DNA of 64,000 bases from JACDHG01 sp963811585 (GCA_963811585.1 CAWERR010000001.1:1-64000), one strand, 5' to 3'. Positions 53,411 through 63,338 are shown, numbered from the stretch's first letter. The notes: generated by a model not told the origin, from the letters alone. Translations and numbers: made by a program.

Positions 53411-54772
53411 TCAGGCGAGACGGGAGACCACCTCGCGGAACACCTCGGAATGCCGGTCAACATCGGCCGTCGTCGTGTCCGGACACATGAGTGCCATGTT
53501 GTGGAAGGGCGTCAGGAGGATGCCGCGGTTGCACAAGGCGAGATGCAGGTAGGAGTCGAGCTCCGGGTCTTCGGCCGCCGCGGAAGCATCACCATCTCGC
53601 GGCTCCGGTCGGCAGAACCGGTACTCCGCGCGTGCACCCAACTGGCTGATCGTCCAAGGCAGGTCGAACTCGTCGATGACCGCCTGCACCCCTGCGGTGT
53701 AGCGGTCGGCAAGCTCGATCATCCCCTTGAAGGCCGTCTCGGTGAGGACCTCGGCGAGGGTCGCCCTCATGGCCGCGAGCGACAGCGCGTTCCCGGCAAG
53801 GGTGCCGCCGATCCCCCCTACGTCGATGATGTCGGCGTCGCCGGTGCTATCGAGCCGCATGACCTCGTCGGCGAGTTCTGTGGTGAGACCGTAGGCCCCT
53901 GAGGGGATGCCGCCGCCGATGCACTTCCCGATCACGAACATGTCAGGCGCGAGTCCCCAGGCGGCGGTTGCGCCACCCGCGCCGGCCGAAAACGTGTGCG
54001 TCTCGTCGATCATGAGCAGCGCCCCGTACTCCGAGGCCAGCCGCCGTAAACCTTCGTGGAAGCCCGGCTCGGGCAGCACGATCCCGATGTTGGTGAGGGC
54101 GGGCTCGGTGAGTATTGCCGCGACGTCGCCTTCCTGGAGTGCACGTTCGACCCCGGCCAGGTCGTTCCAACCGACCACGCGTGTTGTCTGCTCCACCCCC
54201 ACCGGCGGTCCGACGTTCCCAGCACGGGCAACGGTGGAACCGTCTGGACCCAGCACGGCAAACGTCTCGTCGACCGAACCGTGGTAGCAGTAGCTGAAGC
54301 AGAGGATCTTGGGCCGTCCCGTGATGAGTCGCGCCAGCCGGATCGCCCAGCGGTTCGCATCCGTGGCAGACAGGGTGAACGACCAACGCGCCATCCCAAA
54401 CCTCCGCGTCAGCTCCGCCCCCACCCATTCCGCGTCGGCCGTCGGCAGCATCGTCGTGATGCCCCCGAGCTCGACGACCCGGTTCTGAATGGCGGCCACC
54501 GTCGCGTCGGGAGAGTGCCCGGACATCGCCCCGGTGTCGCCAAGGGCGAAATCGACGTACTCAAGGCCGTCGACGTCGGTGATTCGGTTGCCGCGCGCGG
54601 TGGCCATCGACAGGGGGAAACCACCCGTCCACATGTTCATCCATGTCATCGGCACCTGGCCGAACAGGTGGTTGGCGGCGTCGTGGAGTGCCTTGCTCTT
54701 CGGATGCAGCCGTTCGTATGTCGCCTGCTCGTCTGCAATGAGCCCCGCCAGAGTGTCGCAGTTGACCTCCAT
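53411..54772 (-). CDS. Class III PLP aminotransferase (glutamate-1-semialdehyde aminomutase-like)
   Basis: 453 residues. Landmarks: GGFPLSMATARGNRITDVDGLEYVDFALGDTGAMSGHSP, SATDANRWAIRLARLITGRPKIL, CYHGSVDETF, LMIDETHTF (PLP-binding Asp region) and FVIGKCIGGGIPSGAYG (Schiff-base Lys). It resembles GSA aminotransferase-like enzymes of unknown substrate rather than true HemL, because it is longer and has no hem neighbours. ATG 54772 follows GAGGAAG. Convergent with the HAD gene, 20 bp apart. Confidence 0.88.
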   Translation of the reverse strand: MEVNCDTLAGLIADEQATYERLHPKSKALHDAANHLFGQVPMTWMNMWTGGFPLSMATARGNRITDVDGLEYVDFALGDTGAMSGHSPDATVAAIQNRVVELGGITTMLPTADAEWVGAELTRRFGMARWSFTLSATDANRWAIRLARLITGRPKILCFSYCYHGSVDETFAVLGPDGSTVARAGNVGPPVGVEQTTRVVGWNDLAGVERALQEGDVAAILTEPALTNIGIVLPEPGFHEGLRRLASEYGALLMIDETHTFSAGAGGATAAWGLAPDMFVIGKCIGGGIPSGAYGLTTELADEVMRLDSTGDADIIDVGGIGGTLAGNALSLAAMRATLAEVLTETAFKGMIELADRYTAGVQAVIDEFDLPWTISQLGARAEYRFCRPEPRDGDASAAAEDPELDSYLHLALCNRGILLTPFHNMALMCPDTTTADVDRHSEVFREVVSRLA

Positions 54773-54841
54773 GGCTACTTCCTCTCCACCCCCGCCTCGC
54801 CTCTGAGCAGCGTAGGGCTTCTGCTGGTCGAGCGTTCCGCT

Positions 54842-54884
54842 GGTCGAGCTTGTCGAGACCACCGGGGTCTCGACAAGCTCGACC
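54842..54884. repeat. Inverted pair of the REP-like repeat
   Basis: Exact GGTCGAGCTTGTCGAGACC (54842-54860) and its reverse complement GGTCTCGACAAGCTCGACC (54866-54884), five bases apart: a near-perfect long hairpin between divergent genes. A shortened copy (GGTCGAGCG) precedes at 54826. Confidence 0.85.
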
Positions 54885-54934
54885 GCCGGATGTGGCTCGA
54901 CCGCCGGATGTGGCTCGACCGGCGAATGTGGCTC
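54881..54934. repeat. 18-bp tandem repeat, three units
   Basis: GACCGCCGGATGTGGCTC twice exactly, then a third unit with two changes, extending directly out of the REP-like inverted pair toward the F420 oxidoreductase gene. Confidence 0.85.
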
Positions 54935-54973
54935 GGTGGCACAGTGGAACCTGTCGCGACGTGAGGAGCACCC

Positions 54974-55381
54974 ATGTCCAAGCTGCCGATGCCTGACGAG
55001 GTGAAGGCACTGCTGCGCCGGCCCAACCACGCTGTGATGGCGACGGTTCGCAAGGACGGTCACCCGGTGACCGTCGCAACCTGGTACCTGTTCGAGGACG
55101 ACAAGATTCTCGTCAACCTGGACGCGAGCCGGGTCCGGCTGAAACACCTGCGCAGTGACGGACGCGTCAGTCTCACGATGCTCAAGGAGGGCGCGTGGTA
55201 CACGCACGTGAGCGTCCAGGGCAAGGTCGTCGAGATTGTCCCCGACGAAGGTTTGGCCGACATCGACCGGTTAGCCATCCACTACACCGGCAAGCCCTAC
55301 CGCAACCGCAAGAATGCCCGGTTCAGTGCGTGGGTCGAGATCGAGTCCTGGCATGGATGGGGAGCCGCGGCGAAGTCCTGA
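54974..55381 (+). CDS. PPOX class F420-dependent oxidoreductase
   Basis: 135 residues, split-barrel flavin/F420-binding fold: LLRRPNHAVMATVRKDGHPVTVATWYLFEDDKILVN, LDASRVRLKHLRSDGRVSLTML, and a family C-terminus with ARFSAWVEIESWHGW. F420-dependent rather than FMN-dependent by the overall pattern of Rv1155-like proteins. ATG 54974 after GAGGAGC. Single gene, 54 bp before the YihY gene. Confidence 0.9.
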   Translation: MSKLPMPDEVKALLRRPNHAVMATVRKDGHPVTVATWYLFEDDKILVNLDASRVRLKHLRSDGRVSLTMLKEGAWYTHVSVQGKVVEIVPDEGLADIDRLAIHYTGKPYRNRKNARFSAWVEIESWHGWGAAAKS

Positions 55382-55435
55382 GTCCGCTGAGGTTGACAGC
55401 TTTGGGCGCCTCGGCGTGCTTGACTTATCGCCATC

Positions 55436-56476
55436 ATGCCGCGCGTTGAAGACGAGAAGTCGCTGTCGTTTTCCGATCGTCTCGATCGCTATCAGCGCAC
55501 CCACAAGTGGGCAGGGTTCCCTCTCGGCGTGGTCTACAAGTTCTTCGACGACCAAGGTAACTACCTCGCTGCCCTGATCACGTACTACGCGTTCTGGTCG
55601 CTGTTCCCGATGCTGCTGCTGGCGTCGTCCGTCCTCGGCTTCGTCCTGCAGGGCAATCAGGAGCTCCAGCAAGACATCCTCAACTCGACACTCAGTCGGT
55701 TCCCGGTCATCGGCGACGAGATCGGCACCCCGGAAGGGCTGCGTGGAAGCGGTTTGGCCCTCTTCATCGGTGTAGTCGCCTCGATCTACGGCGCGCTCGG
55801 AGTTGCGCAGGCGACGCAGAATGCGATGAATATTGCGTGGGCTGTCCCGCGCCACCGTCGCCCGAACCCGATCTTCCTGCGCGTGCGAAGCCTGATGCTT
55901 CTCGCCACCTCCGGCGTGGCCATCATCGTCACAACTATCTTCTTCACCCTGGCTTCCAGCCTGGTGGCGCTGGGGTCTGAGCTCGAGCCCTGGTACCGCT
56001 TCCTGCTGTTGGCCGTAACCGTCCTCGTGAACACGTTTATCTTCGTGATCCTGTTTCGGATCGCGACGGCACACAAGCACAGCTTCAGAGACGCCGCCCC
56101 CGGCGCCTTGTTCGTGGCGATCGTGTGGCAGCTGCTCCAGTTGGTCGGCACGGCGTACGTGAGCGAGTACGTCCAGGGTTCCAGCAGTCAGATCAACGGC
56201 GTGTTCGCCGGTGTGCTGGGCATGATCGCCTGGATCTTCATCGGGTCTCTTGCGGTGGTGTTGGGTGTCGAGATCAACGTCGTGAGAGCGGGCAAGCTCT
56301 ACCCGCGGGCCTTGCTGACGCCCTTCACCGACAACGTCGAACTCACCCGCGCCGACCGCATCGTGTACACCCGCTATGCGCAGGGACAGCGGCACAAGGG
56401 ATTTCAGACGGTCGACGTGACCTTCGACAAGGAAGGTGCGGACGAGCCCGACCCGCAACCGCCCCTGCCGCCCTGA
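55436..56476 (+). CDS. YihY/virulence factor BrkB family membrane protein
   Basis: 346 residues with about six membrane segments: VVYKFFDDQGNYLAALITYYAFWSLFPMLLLASSVLGFVL region, LALFIGVVASIYGALGVAQATQ, SLMLLATSGVAIIVTTIFFTLASSL, FLLLAVTVLVNTFIFVILFRIA, VFAGVLGMIAWIFIGSLAVVLGVEINVV. Cytoplasmic N- and C-terminal tails, the latter Pro/Asp-rich. Once wrongly named ribonuclease BN; actual function is unsettled. ATG 55436. Confidence 0.92.
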   Translation: MPRVEDEKSLSFSDRLDRYQRTHKWAGFPLGVVYKFFDDQGNYLAALITYYAFWSLFPMLLLASSVLGFVLQGNQELQQDILNSTLSRFPVIGDEIGTPEGLRGSGLALFIGVVASIYGALGVAQATQNAMNIAWAVPRHRRPNPIFLRVRSLMLLATSGVAIIVTTIFFTLASSLVALGSELEPWYRFLLLAVTVLVNTFIFVILFRIATAHKHSFRDAAPGALFVAIVWQLLQLVGTAYVSEYVQGSSSQINGVFAGVLGMIAWIFIGSLAVVLGVEINVVRAGKLYPRALLTPFTDNVELTRADRIVYTRYAQGQRHKGFQTVDVTFDKEGADEPDPQPPLPP

Positions 56477-56594
56477 CCGAGCCATCGAGACCAACTCGGA
56501 ACCAGCGAATCCTTCCGGTGACCCGCTTTGGGGTGTTTGATGAGCCGTGCGACCGCCATAGCGGTCACCACCAACATTCATCAGGGGGGTAGGC

Positions 56595-58079
56595 ATGCAA
56601 TCTCGGAAACGAACGGTCACAGCCTTCGCAGGGGCCGCGGTCATTGCGGTGACGTCGCTGGCCACATGGAATCCAGCCCAGGGCTCGCAACCGAGCGAGG
56701 CCGCCGCCCCGCTGCCGATCGCGTCCCTGCGTGCCGCAGCTGAGCAGGTCACCCTCCAGCGGTACAACGAGCGCGTCAATCTCGACCTCGGCATCTACCT
56801 CGTCGCTGGAGAGACGCCCATCGACATCCGGGCGAACCGTTCGTCGTTCTGGCAACCGATCGTCGCCAAAGTCGTGACCCCCACAGGTGACGTGCCGTTG
56901 CCGGGCGGGACCATGACCAATTTCCGCAGGGTGCCCGAGTTCTTCCACGTGCGCATCACAAACCAGGGTGGCGATGTGGTCTACCGGCAGGACAAGCCGT
57001 TCTGCCCCGGCTTCGAGTCCTGGCGGGTGCGGCCAGACGCGCCGGACGTGTCGACATACCCGCTCGAGTGCCCATTCCACCCCTTCACCCGAGGCGCCGT
57101 GTTCGGCGTCGACCCTGGTTGGGGAGTCTCCGCGCTGAATCAGTACGGGTCACGCGCTGAGCTGCCACTCGGTCGCTTTACTGCACGAGTGAGGATTGCT
57201 CAGCCCTACCGCGACGCGTTCGGTATCTCACTGGACGACGCCACATCGACCGTTGGCGTGCGCGTGGTGAAGGGCTCCGACGACTGCCACGGAGCGCTGC
57301 AAGGTTGCAAGTCCGCGACCTCGCAGGCCGATGGCAACCATACGCAGACGAGTGTCGTGCCACGCCGCCCATCAGCCCGCCCGAACGGTCCAGCCGTCGT
57401 CCCCGGACCCGAGAGCCAGCCTGACCTACGCAGCCTGCCAGCCTTCGCCATCGAGATGAATCGCCACAAGTATGTGTCTTTCGCGGCCACGGTATGGAAC
57501 GCCGGACCGTCTCCACTCGTGGTCGACGGGTTCCGCCGTTCCGGTGAGGACGTGATGGACGCCTATCAGTACTTCTATGAGGCCGACGGCACACCGACTG
57601 GATACGCGCCGGCCGGCAGCATGGAATGGGATCCGCGTGACGGCCACACCCACTGGCACTTCCGCGACTTCGCGCGCTACCGGCTGCTCGCGGCCGACAA
57701 GAGCCACGTGGTCCGTAGCAGCAAGGAGGCGTTCTGCCTGGCTAACACCGATGCCACCGACTACACCGTGCCCGGTGCCAACTGGAGGCCGTTCAACACC
57801 GACCTCCACAGTGCTTGTGGCGACTACTCGTCGATCTCAGTCCGCGAGGTGCTCGACGCGGGATCCGGAGACACGTACTACCAGTACCTGCCGGGCCAGT
57901 CCTTCAACGTCTCCAACCTGCCCAACGGCGTCTACTACATCGCGATCGAGGCCAATCCTCGCGGCGTGATGTACGAGTCGGACACCCAGAACAACATCGC
58001 CTATCGCAAGATCGTGCTCAAGGGCTCGGCGGACAACCGCAGCGTCCGGGTCCCGCAGAAGGGCGTGGTCATCGAGTAG
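56595..58079 (+). CDS. Secreted lysyl-oxidase-like protein
   Basis: 494 residues: signal peptide (about 1-30), a ~220-residue N-terminal beta region, a Pro/Arg linker with VVPRRPSARP, and a C-terminal lysyl oxidase domain. The copper-site motif His351-Thr-His353-Trp-His355-Phe is clear, with MEWDPRDGHTHWHFRDFARYRLL around it and conserved Cys in AFCLANTDA and HSACGDYSS. Lysyl oxidases oxidise lysine side-chain amines using copper and a self-made quinone; bacterial members are uncharacterised for the most part. ATG 56595 after AGGGGGGTAGGC. The trpS gene begins 11 bp after the stop. Confidence 0.85.
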   Translation: MQSRKRTVTAFAGAAVIAVTSLATWNPAQGSQPSEAAAPLPIASLRAAAEQVTLQRYNERVNLDLGIYLVAGETPIDIRANRSSFWQPIVAKVVTPTGDVPLPGGTMTNFRRVPEFFHVRITNQGGDVVYRQDKPFCPGFESWRVRPDAPDVSTYPLECPFHPFTRGAVFGVDPGWGVSALNQYGSRAELPLGRFTARVRIAQPYRDAFGISLDDATSTVGVRVVKGSDDCHGALQGCKSATSQADGNHTQTSVVPRRPSARPNGPAVVPGPESQPDLRSLPAFAIEMNRHKYVSFAATVWNAGPSPLVVDGFRRSGEDVMDAYQYFYEADGTPTGYAPAGSMEWDPRDGHTHWHFRDFARYRLLAADKSHVVRSSKEAFCLANTDATDYTVPGANWRPFNTDLHSACGDYSSISVREVLDAGSGDTYYQYLPGQSFNVSNLPNGVYYIAIEANPRGVMYESDTQNNIAYRKIVLKGSADNRSVRVPQKGVVIE

Positions 58080-58090
58080 CCTCCGCACTC

Positions 58091-59087
58091 GTGGAAGCCA
58101 ACCGTTCGCGCCGGGTGCTGTCCGGCATCACGCCGAGCGGCTCCCTGACGCTCGGCAACTACCTCGGGCGCACTGCGGCGGTTCGTCGACGGTCAGCACG
58201 AGGTCGCCGGGTCGTTCTTCGTCGCCGACCTGCATGCAATGACCACCCAGCACGACCCGGCGACCCTGCGTCGACTGACGCGTGAGACGGCGGCGCTTGT
58301 TCTTCGCGGCCGGGCTCGACCCTGACGCGTCGACGGTGTTCGTCCAGTCGCACGTGACTGCCCACGTGGAGCTCGCCTACCTGCTGGAGTGCACGGCGTA
58401 CGTCGGTGAGCTGGGCCGGATGATCCAGTTCAAGGAGAAGGGCGGTCGGCCGAAGACGCGCGCCAGCCTGTTCACCTACCCCTGCCTGATGGCTGCCGAC
58501 ATCTTGCTGTACGACGCCGAGAGCGTGCCCGTTGGAGGCGACCAGGACCAGCACGTCGAGCTGTGCCGCGACCTCGCGGTACGATTCAACCGCGAATACG
58601 GCGACACGTTCGTCGTTCCCGAGCTGGCGCGGGCGGCGCGGCTGCGCGGGTGGTCGACCTCGCCGACCCGACCACCAAGATGAGCAAGTCGGCGCCCCGG
58701 AGGCTGCTGGCGTGATCCGGATGCTCGATGGCCCCGACGTCATCGTCCGCAAGATCGGCGGGCGGTGACCGACTCCGACACAGAGGTCCGATACGACCCG
58801 GAGTCCAAACCCGGGGTCTCCAACTTGCTCGACATCATCGCGGTCATCACCGGGGACTCAGTTGAGGCGGTGGCGCGGGCGCATGGATCGTATGGCGCCT
58901 TCAAGGGTGCGTGCGCCGAGCAGGTGGTCGGCGTGCTCGAGCCGATCCAGCGCCGATACGCAAAGCGTCGAGGCCGAGCCCGACGTCGTACGCGGTTATC
59001 TCGCTGCAGGTGCGCGAGAGCCGCGCGGGTCAGCGCCGATCCGTGTGTTGGCCCGCGCGGGCCGGAAGGCGATCGGCCGTCAGTTGA
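58091..59087 (+). pseudogene. trpS: Tryptophanyl-tRNA synthetase (frameshifted as read)
   Basis: Class I synthetase charging tRNA-Trp. Landmarks across frames: RRVLSGITPSGSLTLGNYLG (HIGH-equivalent TLGN), FVADLHAMTTQHDP, FVQSHVTAHVELAYLLECTAYVGELGRMIQFKEK, SLFTYPCLMAADILLYDAESVPVGGDQDQHVELCRDLA, TKMSKS (KMSKS loop), RKIGRAVTDSDTEVRYDPESKPGVSNLLDI (with a gap) and QRRYA. About six frame changes. GTG 58091. The stop overlaps the end of glpD by eight bases (convergent). An essential gene unless a second copy exists, so sequence error is likely. Confidence 0.9.
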
Positions 59088-60806
59088 GCGCGCGGCCGAC
59101 GGCGACGGCCCGGGTGTCGGGCGCCGCGATCCGGGCGGCGTCGGCGGCCAGGTCGTCTCCTGCTCCTGCGAGCGACGCTCGGCCTCGACCCGGTCGGCGT
59201 ACGACTGGACCTCGTTGGCGATCCGCTCCTCGTCCCAGCCGAGGGCGGGGCGACCAGCTGCGCCGCGGCCTGGGCGGCCTTGGTGCCGCGGTCGGGCGTC
59301 TCGATCGAGATCCGGGTACGCCGGGCGAGGACGTCGTCGAGGTGCAGCGCGCCCTCGTGGCTGGCGGCGTACGCGATCTCGACCCGCAGGTACTCCTCGG
59401 CGCCGTCGAGCGGCTCGAGCAGACGTCGGGTCGTCCTCGGCCAGCGCGAGCAGCTCGTCGGTCATCGAGCCGTAGCGGTCGAGCAGCCGCTGCAGCCGCC
59501 AGTCCGGCAGCCCGACCCGCTTGGCCAGCCGGTCGAGCTGGTTGACCATCGCGTGGTAGCCCTCGGCGCCGACCAGCGGGATGTGCTCGGTGACGCTGGG
59601 CGGCGACCGCGCTACCGACGTCCTCGAGCGCGGCGTCGATCGCGTCGGCGGCCATCACCCGGTAGGTCGTGTACTTGCCGCCGGCGATCGAGATCAGCCC
59701 GGGCTGCGGGCGCGCGACGGCGTGCTCGCGCGACAGCGACGACGTCGACTCGCTCTCGCCGCGACAGCAGCGGCCGCAGGCCGGCGTAGACGCCCTGGAT
59801 GTCGTCGTGGGTCAGCGGGTCGGCGAGCACCGAGTTGACGTGCTCGAGGATGTAGTCGATGTCGGCCCTGCTGGCCGCCGGGTGCGCCTTGTGCAAGCGT
59901 CCAGTCGGTGTCGGTGGTGCCGACGATCCAGTGCGTGCTCCACGGGATCACGAACAGCACCGACTTCTCGGTGCGCAGGATCAGGCCGGTCTCGGAGTTG
60001 ATCCGGTCGCGCGGCACCACGATGTGCACGCCCTTCGAGGCCCGCACGTGGAAGCGGCCGCGGCCGCCGGCCAGCGTCTGGATGTCGTCGGTCCAGACGC
60101 CGGTGCAGTTGACGACGACCGAGGCCTTGACGTCGACCTCTGGTCGGTCTCGACGTCGCGGACCCGCGCTCCGACGATGCGCTCGCCGGCGTGGTGCAGC
60201 TCGACCGACCTCGGCGGAGTTGAGCACGGTCGCGCCGTAGGTCGCGGCGGTGCGGGCCACCGTCAGGGTGTGGCGGGCGTCGTCGGCCTGGGCGTCGTAG
60301 TACATCAGCGCGCCGGTCAGCGCGCTGCGCTTCAGCGCCGGCACCTTGCGCAGCGCGCCGCCGCGGGTGAAGTGCCGGTGATGCGGCACCGACGGTTGAG
60401 GCCGCTCATCAAGTCGTACAGCGTCATGCCGGCGGCGACGTAGGGCCGCTCCCAGACGCGGTGCTGCAGCGGGTAGAGGAACGACACCGGCTTGACCAGG
60501 TGCGGGGCGATCCGGGTGAGCATCAGCTCGCGCTCGTGCAGCGCCTCGCGGACCAGGCCGAAGTTGAGCTGCTCGAGGTAGCGAAGGCCGCCGTGGAAGA
60601 GCTTCGACGACCGCGACGACGTGCCGGACGCGAAGTCGCGGGCCTCGACCAGCGCGACCGACAGCCCGCGGGTGGCCGCGTCGAGGGCGGCGCCGGAGCC
60701 GGTGACACCACCGCCGATGACGAGCACGTCGAACTTGGTCGACGGCGAGACGCTCCCACGGCCTTGGCGCGATTGGTCGGCGTCGAGACGGCACGGTGAC
60801 AGGCAT
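59080..60806 (-). pseudogene. glpD: Aerobic glycerol-3-phosphate dehydrogenase (frameshifted as read)
   Basis: Membrane-associated FAD enzyme oxidising glycerol-3-phosphate to DHAP. Landmarks reading leftward: FDVLVIGGGVTGSGAALDAATRGLSVALVEARDFASGTSSRSSKLFHGGLRYLEQLNFGLV in order, PHLVKPVSFLYPL, DARHTLTVARTAATYGA, VVVNCTGVWTDDIQTLAG, RASKGVHIVVPRDRI, FVIPWSTHWIVGTTDTDW, and the C-terminal LLDRYGSMTDELLALAEDDP and HEGALHLDDVLARRTRISIETPDRG. Many frame changes. ATG 60806 has AAAGGG nine bases upstream. Divergent from glpF-glpK. Confidence 0.9.
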
Positions 60807-60862
60807 CTGGCAACCCTTTCCAGCTGATGCGTATGTGCCGGCTGGCATCTGCGAACGCGCTG

Positions 60863-60916
60863 GTGTTCGAACACGTGCCGTTGACCTCCACATTACGGCG
60901 CACCTAGTGTTCAACG
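60863..60916. promoter_or_regulatory. glpD / glpFK divergent control region
   Basis: GTGTTCGAACAC, a 12-bp perfect palindrome (60863-60874), and a second half-like copy GTGTTCAACG at 60907-60916, 44 bp on. Between them TTGACC (60881-60886) and TAGTGT (60905-60910) with an 18-base spacer form a rightward promoter candidate. The position fits operators for a glycerol regulator. Confidence 0.45.
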
Positions 60917-60977
60917 ATAGCCAAACAAATCGGCGGCGGCGGGCATGCCCGACGCCTGAGCCTGGGAGGGCGACTCT

Positions 60978-61733
60978 GTGGACTGAGTTTTGGCGACATC
61001 TTCCTTAGCGAGTTGATGGGCACCGCCATGCTGACCTTGCTCGGTTGTGGCGTCGTGGCCAACGCCGTCCTGGCAAAGAACAAGGGCTTCAACGGCGGCT
61101 TCCTGATGATCAACTTCGGTTGGGGCTTCGCCGTCTTCGCCGGTGTGTACGTCGCCTACAAGTCCGGCGCACACCTCAACCCCGCCGTCACGTTCGGAAT
61201 CCTGGCATCCGGCGGTGACCTCGGCTGGCGTCGACAAGCGTCATCGCCTACCTGCTCGGTGAGTTCATCGGTGCCTTCATCGGTGCTGTCCTGTGTTGGC
61301 TCGCCTACCGGGACCACTTCGACGACCCCGAGTCGGAGGCCGGCGCCAAGCTCGGGCACCTTCTCGACCGGTCCGGCGATCCGCAACACCCGTGGAACCT
61401 CGTCACCGAGATCATCGGCACCTTCGTGCTGGTGTTCGTCGATCTTGTCGTTCGGCAGGACCCCTGCGGGGCCTCGGCCCGCTCGGCCGGTCTGCCGTTG
61501 CTCGTGGTCGGTATCGGTGCGTCGCTCGGTGGTCCCACCGGGTACGCCATCAACCCAGCACGTGACCTCGGCGCCGCGTATCGCACACGCGATCCTGCCG
61601 ATCAAGGGCAAGGGCGACAGCGACTGGGCATACTCCTGGATCCCGATCGTCGGCCCGCTCATCGGTGGTGTCCTCGGCGGCATCGCTCGCCAACTGCGTC
61701 GTCAACTGCGTCTGATCGGAGGACTATCGCATG
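60978..61733 (+). pseudogene. glpF: Glycerol facilitator (MIP family channel; frameshifted as read)
   Basis: About 250 residues. Aquaglyceroporin with both selectivity loops: HLNPAVTFG (first NPA) and GYAINPARDLGA (second NPA; the following Arg-Asp marks glycerol channels). Membrane segments LSELMGTAMLTLLGCGVVAN, GFAVFAGVYVAYKSGA, YLLGEFIGAFIGAVLCWLAY and the end WIPIVGPLIGGVLGG are readable. GTG 60978 after GGGAGGG is the likely start with a frame change a few codons later; further changes near 61230, 61360, 61440 and 61580. Coupled to glpK. Confidence 0.88.
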
Positions 61734-63254
61734 ACTGCAATACATCGCAGCGATCGACCAAGGCACCACGAGCACCCGGTGCATCATCTTCGACCACTCG
61801 GGATCGATCGTCTCGGTCGACCAGATGGAGCACGAGCAGATCTTCCCGCGGGCCGGGTGGGTCGAGCACAACGGCATCGAGATCTGGAACAACACCCGCG
61901 AGGTGATCGGCGGCGCCCTCGGCAAAGGCCAACCTCGGCGCCGAGCAACATCGACGCCGTCGGCATCACCAACCAGCGTGAGACGGCGATCGTCTGGGAC
62001 AAGAACACCGGCGAGCCGGTCTACAACGCGATCGTCTGGCAGGACACCCGCACGCAGAAGATCTGCGACGAGCTCGCCGCGCTCGGCGGCGGCGCCGACC
62101 GCTACAAGGCCAAGGTCGGTCTGCCGCTGGCGACGTACTTCTCCGGTCCGAAGGTCCGCTGGATCCTCGACAACGTCGACGGAGCCCGCGAGAAGGCCGA
62201 GGCCGGCGACCTGCTGTTCGGCAACACCGACGCCTGGGTGCTGTGGAACCTCACCGGTGGCGCCGAGAACGGCGGTGTGCACGTCACCGACGTGACCAAC
62301 GCCAGCCGCACCATGCTGATGGACCTCTCGACGCTCTCGTGGGACGAGGAGATCGCCGGCGAGATGGGCATCCCGATGTCGATGCTCCCGGAGATCCGCT
62401 CGTCGTCGGAGGTGTACGGCGAGATGCAGCCCAGGCTGTCTCAAGGGCACCCCGGTCGCCGGCATCCTCGGTGACCAGCAGGCCGCGACCTTCGGGCAGG
62501 CCTGCCTCGAGGTCGGCACCGCGAAGAACACCTACGGCACCGGCAACTTCATGCTGCTCAACACCGGTGAGGAGCAGGTGCCGAGCGAGAACGGTCTGCT
62601 GACGACGGTCTGCTACAAGATCGGCGACAAGCCGGCCGATCTACGCGCTCGAGGGCTCGATCGCGGTCAGCGGCTCGCTCGTGCAGTGGCTGCGCGACAA
62701 CCTCGGCATCATCACGCAGCGCTCCGGAGATCGAGGAGCTCGCCGCGAGCGTCGACGACAACGGTGGCGCGTACTTCGTGCCGGCGTTCTCCGGTCTGTT
62801 CGCGCCGCACTGGCGCTCGGATGCCCGTGGTGCACTCGTCGGTCTGACCCGGTACGTCAACAAGGGCCACATCGCCCGCGCCGTCCTGGAGGCGACCGCC
62901 TTCCAGACGCGCGAGGTGCTCGACGCGATGAACGCCGACTCCGGTGTGCCGCTCAAGGAGCTCAAGGTCGACGGCGGCATGGTCGTCAACGAGACCCTGA
63001 TGCAGTTCCAGGCCGACATCCTCGACGTCGACGTGGTCCGCCCGAAGGTCGCCGAGACGACGGCGCTGGGCGCGGCGTACGCCGCCGGCCTCGCGGTCGG
63101 CTTCTGGGAGAGCGAGGACGACATCCGCAACAACTGGGGCGAGGACAAGCGCTGGACGCCGCAGATGGACGAGGGCGACCGCGAGCGGACCTACCGCAAC
63201 TGGCAGAAGGCCGTCACCAAGACCCTCGACTGGGTCGACGACGACGTGGACTAG
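61731..63254 (+). pseudogene. glpK: Glycerol kinase (frameshifted as read)
   Basis: FGGY kinase phosphorylating glycerol. Landmarks: AAIDQGTTSTRCIIFDHSG (ATPase phosphate-1, split by a frame change), HEQIFPRAGWVEHNGIEIWNN, GITNQRETAIVWDKNTGEPVYNAIVWQDTRT (in parts), GILGDQQAATFGQACLEVG, YGTGNFMLLNTGE, FVPAFSGLFAPHWRSDARG, VDGGMVVNETLMQFQADIL and TTALGAAYAAGLAVGFW. The last 480 bp are clean. At least six frame changes upstream, most fitting one added base. ATG 61731 has GGAGG eight bases upstream. Confidence 0.93.
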
Positions 63255-63313
63255 ACCGACCGGTCAGTCGCTGAGCGCCTAGAGTCGTCACGACAGGTCG
63301 CCTGCGATAGAGT

Positions 63314-63338
63314 CGGCGGCAGCCTCGGGCTGCCGCCG
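63314..63338 (+). terminator. Hairpin after glpK
   Basis: 11-bp perfect stem CGGCGGCAGCC / GGCTGCCGCCG with a TCG loop, followed by ATCTCT, between glpK and the next gene. Confidence 0.8.

Noticed and set aside
53411..54772. hemL, glutamate-1-semialdehyde aminomutase
   Set aside because: Similar fold motifs, but extra length and absence of other heme genes make a distinct aminotransferase more likely.
55436..56476. Ribonuclease BN
   Set aside because: Old misannotation of the YihY family; the protein is polytopic and has no nuclease motif.
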